64,000 bases of DNA, taken from NCBI RefSeq assembly GCF_026151205.1, contig NC_087073.1, positions 22,762,987 to 22,826,986 of the forward strand. The letters are read 5' to 3'. Of the stretch, positions 24,501 to 36,500 are shown piece by piece. The DNA comes from Bolinopsis microptera (Eukaryota; Ctenophora; Tentaculata; Lobata; Bolinopsidae). The position numbers were made by a program, and so were the translations under genes. The notes under the pieces were generated by a model that saw only the letters and a program-made list of their open reading frames with translations, was not told the origin of the DNA and searched no databases. Within the stretch, counting starts at the first letter, position 1. Each line of letters opens with the position of its first letter.

Positions 24501-27500
24501 TCTAATATAAGGAGGTGTTACCTAATACCTGTTATCTCTATTATAAAGTTATAAGGAGGTATTAATGTAAGGTATTACCTGTCGGAGTATGTGAAGAAGT
24601 CGCCAGACAGTGCAGCTAGTTTCTGTGTACCGTGTTCTCTCACGTGTTCAAAATACTCACTCAGCACACCCCAGCTTACCTGAAAGTTATTTAATAGTAA
24701 AGACCCCCGTCGCCCCCTCCCCCCCCCCCCCCAAATCTCCACCCCCCCCCCCCCTCTTTTGGTGCCCCCTCCCCCTCTTAAAGCATGAAGTTAAAATTGG
24801 GCAGATTAGAACTCTAGGGGGATAACAGCTCAGAACTACAGGGGCCAGGGGGGAGTGAACTACAGGGGGGGGGGGAGTGAACTACAGGGGGGGGGGGGAG
24901 TGAACGACAGGCTAGGGGGCCAGGGGGAAAACAGCTCACTTAATTTACAATGGACGAACAAATCTTACCTTGCTGTTCAAATCAGGCTGACTGTTTATGT
25001 AGTTCATTATCGGCTGAAGAGAATTGAAACTTAACGCAATTATAAAGCAATGAAAGGCATTAGTTTGGTCAAATCAAACGGAACATATGCTATCAGACTT
25101 TCAACTGACTATGGCAGGGTTAAAACAGTTTTAACGCTAGCAACGATCCCCTTTTACATAGTTCCACTAAAATGATAATTTAAGATTAAATATGTATACT
25201 GTATAGTGATAGGTAGATAAAGTAAAAATTGTAATAAAACGGTAGGTATAAAGTATACTAAGTAAACGTAGTCAACACGTCATAAAACGAACTGACCCAA
25301 ACTACAATTACTCCCGCGTAATTTCCCGCGTAATTCTAGAACTCCGATTTGCGCCGCTGCAAAGTTATTATAAAACTAAATTCAACACGTGCGACAAATA
25401 TTTCGCAACATTAGAAAAGGATGCCATAGGTCAAGCTATGGCATTAATATATTTCCACACCCAATACCAAACTTATTCTTTAGCCCATGCCTCTTTACCA
25501 CTGATAAGTATATTTTACTAAGACGATCCCGTCTAAAACCCAACTCAATTAAATCATCAGTAAACTTCAAAACCCTATCAGAAAAAGCAACAACGTTATT
25601 ACAGATCCTAGAATATCTCACAACCTGTGAACAGTACGTGCCATATAATACACTACTAGCTTGATTACTCATCAAAGGTTGAAACTTGACCACTTTAAAA
25701 CCAAACTTATCCCTTTTATCATAAACTCTACAAGAAAACTTCCCCTCGCTATTTATCGAAATATCAAGATCTAATACATTGGCGGCACTATCTACTTCAT
25801 TTTCCTTATTAAGAGTAAGAGAGTCTGGATATATCCTGCAACACATAAGAAGCACCATAACACATGTATATTTGTGATAGATATATTAGATAACTAGCAG
25901 GTAACTAGGGTAACTAGCAGGTAACTAGGGTAACTAGCATGAACCCGTCGGCCGTCTTACCTTAAAGAGAAAAATTTGCCAAGTTTCAAGGATATAATAT
26001 ATATGTGTATATATCTATATTATATATGTGTGAGATATATCTCTCACGGTTTTTGTGGAAATTTGTGTTAAAGTTGATGTCGTGGTGTCAGTAAAATGGT
26101 ACGGATATATATATATATATATTATGATTGGCTACTGGGACACGTCATACACACGGTTGGATTGTTAATTCGGTTGAAATACCTTTACATCCATTGCATT
26201 ATCACCATAATCTGAACATGATTTATTAAAAATTTGCAATATTGAAAACGAAAAATCTGAATGGACTGAAAACTTTGAAACTGAAAGCTGCACTGAATTG
26301 ATGGAAGGCAAAAATATACTCATAACTAGCATGGTAATAACTACAAATGAACAGCAAATTTATATATAATATATATATATTATATCGTCTCGCTTTACAT
26401 ATAGTAAGATATAGTAAGATTAACCTTGTAGTTGTCGTACATCAAGTGTGCGTCTTCCTTTAGTGAGTAAGTAAAATCGTTCCCCAATTCAATAAACACC
26501 GCGTTCGTAGAGTGAAGGGCAGCTTTTAGTCTCCACTGCTCCAATATCTTCAGTGACCTGCAGTAGGGACTAGTAATCTAACCTCTCTACAACGTTCTCC
26601 TCTGTAGTAGGGACTAGTAAACTAACCTCTCTACAACGTTCTCCTCTGTAGTAGGGACCAGTAAACTAACCTCTCTACAACGTTCTCCTCTGTAGTAGGG
26701 ACCAGTAAACTAACCTCTCTACAACGTTCTCCTCTGTAGTAGGGACCAGTAAACTAACCTCTCTACAACGTTCTCCTCTGTAGTAGGGACTAGTAAACTA
26801 ACCTCTCTACAACGTTCTCCTCTGCAGTAGGGACTAGTAAACTAACCTCTCTACAACGTTCTCCTCTGCAGTAGGGACTAGTAAACTAACCTCTCTACAA
26901 CGTTCTCCTCTGTAGTAGGGACCAGTAAACTAACCTCTCTACAACGTTCTCCTCTGTAGTAGGGACCAGTAAACTAACCTCTCTACAACGTTCTCCTCTG
27001 TAGTAGGGACTAGTAAACTAACCTCTCTACAACGTTCTCCTCTGTAGTAGGGACTAGTAAACTAACCTCTCTACAACGTTCTCCTCTGTAGTAGGGACTA
27101 GTAAACTAACCTCTCTACAACGTTCTCCTCTGTAGTAGGGACCAGTAAACTAACCTCTCTACAACGTTCTCCTCTGTAGTAGGGACTAGTAAACTAACCT
27201 CTCTACAACGTTCTCCTCTGTAGTAGGGACTAGTAAACTAACCTCTCTACAACGTTCTCCTCTGTAGTAGGGACTAGTAAACTAACCTCTCTACAACGTT
27301 CTCCTCTGTAGTAGGGACCAGTAAACTAACCTCTCTACAACGTTCTCCTCTGTAGTAGGGACTAGTAAACTAACCTCTCTACAACGTTCTCCTCTGTAGT
27401 AGGGACTAGTAAACTAACCTCTCTACAACGTTCTCCTCTGTAGTAGGGACTAGTAAACTAACCTCTCTACAACGTTCTCCTCTGTAGTAGGGACTAGTAA

Positions 27501-30500
27501 ACTAACCTCTCTACAACGTTCTCCTCTGTAGTAGGGACCAGTAAACTAACCTCTCTACAACGTTCTCCTCTGTAGTAGGGACCAGTAAACTAACCTCTCT
27601 ACAACGTTCTCCTCTGTAGTAGGGACTAGTAAACTAACCTCTCTACAACGTTCTCCTCTGTAGTAGGGACTAGTAAACTAACCTCTCTACAACGTTCTCC
27701 TCTGTAGTAGGGACTAGTAAACTAACCTCTCTACAACGTTCTCCTCTGTAGTAGGGACCAGTAAACTAACCTCTCTACAACGTTCTACTCTGTAGTAGGG
27801 ACTAGTAAACTAACCTCTCTACAACGTTCTCCTCTGTAGTACGGACTAGTAAACTAACCTCTCTACAACGTTCTCCTCTGTAGTAGGGACTAGTAAACTA
27901 ACCTCTCTACAACGTTCTCCTCTGTAGTAGGGACTAGTAAACTAACCTCTCTACAACGTTCTCCTCTGTAGTAGGGACTAGTAAACTAACCTCTCTACAA
28001 CGTTCTCCTCTGTAGTAGGGACTAGTAAACTAACCTCTCTACAACGTTCTCCTCTGTAGTAGGGACTAGTAAACTAACCTCTCTACAACGTTCTCCTCTG
28101 TAGTAGGGACCAGTAAACTAACCTCTCTACAACGTTCTCCTCTGTAGTAGGGACTAGTAAACTAACCTCTCTACAACGTTCTCCTCTGTAGTAGGGACCA
28201 GTAAACTAACCTCTCTACAACGTTCTCCTCTGTAGTAGGGACCAGTAAACTAACCTCTCTACAACGTTCTCCTCTGTAGTAGGGACTAGTAAACTAACCT
28301 CTCTACAACGTTCTCCTCTGTAGTAGGGACTAGTAAACTAACCTCTCTACAACGTTCTCCTCTGTAGTAGGGACTAGTAAACTAACCTCTCTACAACGTT
28401 CTCCTCTGTAGTAGGGACCAGTAAACTAACCTCTCTACAACGTTCTCCTCTGTAGTAGGGACTAGTAAACTAACCTCTCTACAACGTTCTCCTCTGTAGT
28501 AGGGACTAGTAAACTAACCTCTCTACAACGTTCTCCTCTGTAGTAGGGACTAGTAAACTAACCTCTCTACAACGTTCTCCTCTGTAGTAGGGACTAGTAA
28601 ACTAACCTCTCTACAACGTTCTCCTCTGTAGTAGGGACCAGTAAACTAACCTCTCTACAACGTTCTCCTCTGTAGTAGGGACCAGTAAACTAACCTCTCT
28701 ACAACGTTCTCCTCTGTAGTAGGGACTAGTAAACTAACCTCTCTACAACGTTCTCCTCTGTAGTAGGGACCAGTAAACTAACCTCTCTACAACGTTCTCC
28801 TCTGTAGTAGGGACCAGTAAACTAACCTCTCTACAACGTTCTCCTCTGTAGTAGGGACCAGTAAACTAACCTCTCTACAACGTTCTCCTCTGTAGTAGGG
28901 ACTAGTAAACTAACCTCTCTACAACGTTCTCCTCTGTAGTAGGGACTAGTAAACTAACCTCTCTACAACGTTCTCCTCTGTAGTAGGGACTAGTAAACTA
29001 ACCTCTCTACAACGTTCTCCTCTGTAGTAGGGACCAGTAAACTAACCTCTCTACAACGTTCTCCTCTGTAGTAGGGACTAGTAAACTAACCTCTCTACAA
29101 CGTTCTCCTCTGTAGCTAGGGACTAGTAAACTAACCTCTCTACAACGTTCTCCTCTGTAGTAGGGACTAGTAAACTAACCTCTCTACAACGTTCTCCTCT
29201 GTAGTAGGGACTAGTAAACTTACCTCTCTACAACGTTCTCCTCTGTAGTAGGGACCAGTAAACTAACCTCTCTAAGACGTTCTCCTCTGTAGTAGGGACT
29301 AGTAAACTAACCTCTCTACAACGTTCTCCTCTGTAGTAGGGACCAGTAAACTAACCTCTCTAAGACGTTCTCCTCTGTAGTAGGGACTAGTAAACTAACC
29401 TCTCTACAACGTTCTCCTCTGTAGTAGGGACCAGTAAACTAACCTCTCTACAACGTTCTCCTCTGTAGTAGGGACTAGTAAACTAACCTCTCTACAACGT
29501 TTTCCTCTGTAGTAGGGACCAGTAAACTAACCTCTCTAAGACGTTCTCCTCTGTAGTAGGGACTAGTAAACTAACCTCTCTACAACGTTCTCCTCTGTAG
29601 TAGGGACCAGTAAACTAACCTCTCTACAACGTTCTCCTCTGTAGTAGGGACTAGTAAACTAACCTCTCTACAACGTTCTCCTCTGTACTAGGGACTAGTA
29701 AACTAACCTCTCTACAACGTTCTCCTCTGTAGTAGGGACTAGTAAACTAACCTCTCTACAACGTTCTCCTCTGTAGTAGGGACCAGTAAACTAACATCTC
29801 TACAACGTTCTCCTCTGTAGTAGGGACCAGTAAACTAACCTCTCTACAACGTTCTCCTCTGTAGTAGGGACTAGTAAACTAACCTCTCTACAACGTTCTC
29901 CTCTGTAGTAGGGACCAGTAAACTAACCTCTCTACAACGTTCTCCTCTGTAGTAGGGACCAGTAAACTAACCTCTCTACAACGTTCTCCTCTGTAGTAGG
30001 GACTAGTAAACTAACCTCTCTACAACGTTCTCCTCTGTAGTAGGGACTAGTAAACTAACCTCTCTACAACGTTCTCCTCTGTAGTAGGGACCAGTAAACT
30101 AACCTCTCTACAACGTTCTCCTCTGTAGTAGGGACTAGTAAACTAACCTCTCTACAACGTTCTCCTCTGTAGTAGGGACCAGTAAACTAACCTCTCTACA
30201 ACGTTCTCCTCTGTAGTAGGGACTAGTAAACTAACCTCTCTACAACGTTCTCCTCTGTAGTAGGGACCAGTAAACTAACCTCTCTACAACGTTCTCCTCT
30301 GTAGTAGGGACCAGTAAACTAACCTCTCTACAACGTTCTCCTCTGTAGTAGGGACTAGTAAACTAACCTCTCTACAACGTTCTCCTCTGTAGTAGGGACC
30401 AGTAAACTAACCTCTCTACAACGTTCTCCTCTGTAGTAGGGACTAGTAAACTAACCTCTCTACAACGTTCTCCTCTGTAGTAGGGACCAGTAAACTAACC

Positions 30501-33500
30501 TCTCTACAACGTTCTCCTCTGTAGTAGGGACTAGTAAACTAACCTCTCTACAACGTTCTCCTCTGTAGTAGGGACTAGTAAACTAACCTCTCTACAACGT
30601 TCTCCTCTGTAGTAGGGACCAGTAAACTAACCTCTCTACAACGTTCTCCTCTGTAGTAGGGACTAGTAAACTAACCTCTCTACAACGTTCTCCTCTGTAG
30701 TAGGGACTAGTAAACTAACCTCTCTACAACGTTCTCCTCTGTAGTAGGGACTAGTAAACTAACCTCTCTACAACGTTCTCCTCTGTAGTAGGGACCAGTA
30801 AACTAACCTCTCTACAACGTTCTCCTCTGTAGTAGGGACCAGTAAACTAACCTCTCTACAACGTTCTCCTCTGTAGTAGGGACTAGTAAACTAACCTCTC
30901 TACAACGTTCTCCTCTGTAGTAGGGACTAGTAAACTAACCTCTCTACAACGTTCTCCTCTGTAGTAGGGACAGTAAACTAACCTCTCTACAACGTTCTCC
31001 TCTGTAGTAGGGACTAGTAAACTAACCTCTCTACAACGTTCTCCTCTGTAGTAGGGACTAGTAAACTAACCTCTCTACAACGTTCTCCTCTGTAGTAGGG
31101 ACTAGTAAACTAACCTCTCTACAACGTTCTCCTCTGTAGTAGGGACTAGTAAACTAACCTCTCTACAACGTTCTCCTCTGTAGTAGGGACTAGTAAACTA
31201 ACCTCTCTACAACGTTCTCCTCTGTAGTAGGGACTAGTAAACTAACCTCTCTACAACGTTCTCCTCTGTAGTAGGGACTAGTAAACTAACCTCTCTACAA
31301 CGTTCTCCTCTGTAGTAGGGACCAGTAAACTAACCTCTCTACAACGTTCTCCTCTGTAGTAGGGACCAGTAAACTAACCTCTCTACAACGTTCTCCTCTG
31401 TAGTAGGGACCAGTAAACTAACCTCTCTACAACGTTCTCCTCTGTAGTAGGGACCAGTAAACTAACCTCTCTACAACGTTCTCCTCTGTAGTAGGGACTA
31501 GTAAACTAACCTCTCTACAACGTTCTCCTCTGTAGTAGGGACTAGTAAACTAACCTCTCTACAACGTTCTCCTCTGTAGTAGGGACTAGTAAACTAACCT
31601 CTCTACAACGTTCTCCTCTGTAGTAGGGACCAGTAAACTAACCTCTCTACAACGTTCTCCTCTGTAGTAGGGACCTAGTAAACTAACCTCTCTACAACGT
31701 TCTCCTCTGTAGTAGGGACTAGTAAACTAACCTCTCTACAACGTTCTCCTCTGTAGTAGGGACCAGTAAACTAACCTCTCTACAACGTTCTCCTCTGTAG
31801 TAGGGACTAGTAAACTAACCTCTCTACAACGTTCTCCTCTGTAGTAGGGACCAGTAAACTAACCTCTCTACAACGTTCTCCTCTGTAGTAGGGACCAGTA
31901 AACTAACCTCTCTACAACGTTCTCCTCTGTAGTAGGGACTAGTAAACTAACCTCTCTACAACGTTCTCCTCTGTAGTAGGGACCAGTAAACTAACCTCTC
32001 TACAACGTTCTCCTCTGTAGTAGGGACCAGTAAACTAACCTCTCTACAACGTTCTCCTCTGTAGTAGGGACTAGTAAACTAACCTCTCTACAACGTTCTC
32101 CTCTGTAGTAGGGACTAGTAAACTAACCTCTCTACAACGTTCTCCTCTGTAGTAGGGACTAGTAAACTAACCTCTCTACAACGTTCTCCTCTGTAGTAGG
32201 GACTAGTAAACTAACCTCTCTACAACGTTCTCCTCTGTAGTAGGGACCAGTAAACTAACCTCTCTACAACGTTCTCCTCTGTAGTAGGGACTAGTAAACT
32301 AACCTCTCTACAACGTTCTCCTCTGTAGTAGGGACTAGTAAACTAACCTCTCTACAACGTTCTCCTCTGTAGTAGGGACTAGTAAACTAACCTCTCTACA
32401 ACGTTCTCCTCTGTAGTAGGGACTAGTAAACTAACCTCTCTACAACGTTCTCCTCTGTAGTAGGGACCTAGTAAACTAACCTCTCTACAACGTTCTCCTC
32501 TGTAGTAGGGACTAGTAAACTAACCTCTCTACAACGTTCTCCTCTGTAGTAGGGACCAGTAAACTAACCTCTCTACAACGTTCTCCTCTGTAGTAGGGAC
32601 TAGTAAACTAACCTCTCTACAACGTTCTCCTCTGTAGTAGGGACTAGTAAACTAACCTCTCTACAACGTTCTCCTCTGTAGTAGGGACCAGTAAACTAAC
32701 CTCTCTACAACGTTCTCTCTGTAGTAGGGACCAGTAAACTAACCTCTCTACAACGTTCTCCTCTGTAGTAGGGACCAGTAAACTAACCTCTCTACAACGT
32801 TCTCCTCTGTAGTAGGGACTAGTAAACTAACCTCTCTACAACGTTCTCCTCTGTAGTAGGGACTAGTAAACTAACCTCTCTACAACGTTCTCCTCTGTAG
32901 TAGGGACTAGTAAACTAACCTCTCTACAACGTTCTCCTCTGTAGTAGGGACCAGTAAACTAACCTCTCTACAACGTTCTCCTCTGTAGTAGGGACTAGTA
33001 AACTAACCTCTCTACAACGTTCTCCTCTGTAGTAGGGACTAGTAAACTAACCTCTCTACAACGTTCTCCTCTGTAGTAGGGACCAGTAAACTAACCTCTC
33101 TACAACGTTCTCCTCTGTAGTAGGGACTAGTAAACTAACCTCTCTACAACGTTCTCCTCTGTAGTAGGGACTAGTAAACTAACCTCTCTACAACGTTCTC
33201 CTCTGTAGTAGGGACCAGTAAACTAACCTCTCTACAACGTTCTCCTCTGTAGTAGGGACTAGTAAACTAACCTCTCTACAACGTTCTCCTCTGTAGTAGG
33301 GACTAGTAAACTAACCTCTCTACAACGTTCTCCTCTGTAGTAGGGACTAGTAAACTAACCTCTCTACAACGTTCTCCTCTGTAGTAGGGACTAGTAAACT
33401 AACCTCTCTACAACGTTCTCCTCTGTAGTAGGGACCTAGTAAACTAACCTCTCTACAACGTTCTCCTCTGTAGTAGGGACCAGTAAACTAACCTCTCTAC

Positions 33501-36500
33501 AACGTTCTCCTCTGTAGTAGGGACCAGTAAACTAACCTCTCTACAACGTTCTCCTCTGTAGTAGGGACTAGTAAACTAACCTCTCTACAACGTTCTCCTC
33601 TGTAGTAGGGACCTAGTAAACTAACCTCTCTACAACGTTCTCCTCTGTAGTAGGGACTAGTAAACTAACCTCTCTACAACGTTCTCCTCTGTAGTAGGGA
33701 CTAGTAAACTAACCTCTCTACAACGTTCTCCTCTGTAGTAGGGACTAGTAAACTAACCTCTCTACAACGTTCTCCTCTGTAGTAGGGACCAGTAAACTAA
33801 CCTCTCTACAACGTTCTCCTCTGTAGTAGGGACCAGTAAACTAACCTCTCTACAACGTTCTCCTCTGTAGTAGGGACCTAGTAAACTAACCTCTCTACAA
33901 CGTTCTCCTCTGTAGTAGGGACCAGTAAACTAACCTCTCTACAACGTTCTCCTCTGTAGTAGGGACTAGTAAACTAACCTCTCTACAACGTTCTCCTCTG
34001 TAGTAGGGACTAGTAAACTAACCTCTCTACAACGTTCTCCTCTGTAGTAGGGACTAGTAAACTAACCTCTCTACAACGTTCTCCTCTGTAGTAGGGACCA
34101 GTAAACTAACCTCTCTACAACGTTCTCCTCTGTAGTAGGGACCAGTAAACTAACCTCTCTACAACGTTCTCCTCTGTAGTAGGGACTAGTAAACTAACCT
34201 CTCTACAACGTTCTCCTCTGTAGTAGGGACTAGTAAACTAACCTCTCTACAACGTTCTCCTCTGTAGTAGGGACTAGTAAACTAACCTCTCTACAACGTT
34301 CTCCTCTGTAGTAGGGACCAGTAAACTAACCTCTCTACAACGTTCTCCTCTGTAGTAGGGACTAGTAAACTAACCTCTCTACAACGTTCTCCTCTGTAGT
34401 AGGGACTAGTAAACTAACCTCTCTACAACGTTCTCCTCTGTAGTAGGGACTAGTAAACTAACCTCTCTACAACGTTCTCCTCTGTAGTAGGGACTAGTAA
34501 ACTAACCTCTCTACAACGTTCTCCTCTGTAGTAGGGACCAGTAAACTAACCTCTCTACAACGTTCTCCTCTGTAGTAGGGACTAGTAAACTAACCTCTCT
34601 ACAACGTTCTCCTCTGTAGTAGGGACCAGTAAACTAACCTCTCTACAACGTTCTCCTCTGTAGTAGGGACTAGTAAACTAACCTCTCTACAACGTTCTCC
34701 TCTGTAGTAGGGACCAGTAAACTAACCTCTCTACAACGTTCTCCTCTGTAGTAGGGACCAGTAAACTAACCTCTCTACAACGTTCTCCTCTGTAGTAGGG
34801 ACTAGTAAACTAACCTCTCTACAACGTTCTCCTCTGTAGTAGGGACCAGTAAACTAACCTCTCTACAACGTTCTCCTCTGTAGTAGGGACTAGTAAACTA
34901 ACCTCTCTACAACGTTCTCCTCTGTAGTAGGGACCAGTAAACTAACCTCTCTACAACGTTCTCCTCTGTAGTAGGGACTAGTAAACTAACCTCTCTACAA
35001 CGTTCTCCTCTGTAGTAGGGACTAGTAAACTAACCTCTCTACAACGTTCTCCTCTGTAGTAGGGACTAGTAAACTAACCTCTCTACAACGTTCTCCTCTG
35101 TAGTAGGGACCAGTAAACTAACCTCTCTACAACGTTCTCCTCTGTAGTAGGGACCAGTAAACTAACCTCTCTACAACGTTCTCCTCTGTAGTAGGGACTA
35201 GTAAACTAACCTCTCTACAACGTTCTCCTCTGTAGTAGGGACCAGTAAACTAACCTCTCTACAACGTTCTCCTCTGTAGTAGGGACCAGTAAACTAACCT
35301 CTCTACAACGTTCTCCTCTGTAGTAGGGACTAGTAAACTAACCTCTCTACAACGTTCTCCTCTGTAGTAGGGACTAGTAAACTAACCTCTCTACAACGTT
35401 CTCCTCTGTAGTAGGGACCAGTAAACTAACCTCTCTACAACGTTCTCCTCTGTAGTAGGGACTAGTAAACTAACCTCTCTACAACGTTCTCCTCTGTAGT
35501 AGGGACCAGTAAACTAACCTCTCTACAGACGTTCTCCTCTGTAGTAGGGACTAGTAAACTAACCTCTCTACAACGTTCTCCTCTGTAGTAGGGACCAGTA
35601 AACTAACCTCTCTACAACGTTCTCCTCTGTAGTAGGGACCAGTAAACTAACCTCTCTACAACGTTCTCCTCTGTAGTAGGGACTAGTAAACTAACCTCTC
35701 TACAACGTTCTCCTCTGTAGTAGGGACTAGTAAACTAACCTCTCTACAACGTTCTCCTCTGTAGTAGGGACCAGTAAACTAACCTCTCTACAACGTTCTC
35801 CTCTGTAGTAGGGACCAGTAAACTAACCTCTCTACAACGTTCTCCTCTGTAGTAGGGACTAGTAAACTAACCTCTCTACAACGTTCTCCTCTGTAGTAGG
35901 GACCAGTAAACTAACCTCTCTACAACGTTCTCCTCTGTAGTAGGGACCAGTAAACTAACCTCTCTACAACGTTCTCCTCTGTAGTAGGGACTAGTAAACT
36001 AACCTCTCTACAACGTTCTCCTCTGTAGTAGGGACTAGTAAACTAACCTCTCTACAACGTTCTCCTCTGTAGTAGGGACTAGTAAACTAACCTCTCTACA
36101 ACGTTCTCCTCTGTAGTAGGGACCAGTAAACTAACCTCTCTACAACGTTCTCCTCTGTAGTAGGGACTAGTAAACTAACCTCTCTACAACGTTCTCCTCT
36201 GTAGTAGGGACCAGTGAACTAACCTCTCTACAACGTTCTCCTCTGTAGTAGGGACCAGTAAACTAACCTCTCTAAGACGTTCTCCTGTGTAGTAGGGACT
36301 AGTAAACTGACCTCTCTACAACGTTCTCCTCTGTAGTAGGGACCAGTAAACTAACCTCTCTAAGACGTTCTCCTCTGTAGTAGGGACTAGTAAACTAACC
36401 TCTCTACAACGTTCTCCTCTGTAGTAGGGACCAGTAAACTAACCTCTCTACAACGTTCTCCTCTGTTTTAGGGACCAGTAAACTAACCTCTCTACAACGT

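Noticed and set aside
14398-24560. CRISPR-like regular repeats
   Set aside because: Units are head-to-tail without unique spacers, and the host gene is eukaryotic and spliced. These are minisatellites.
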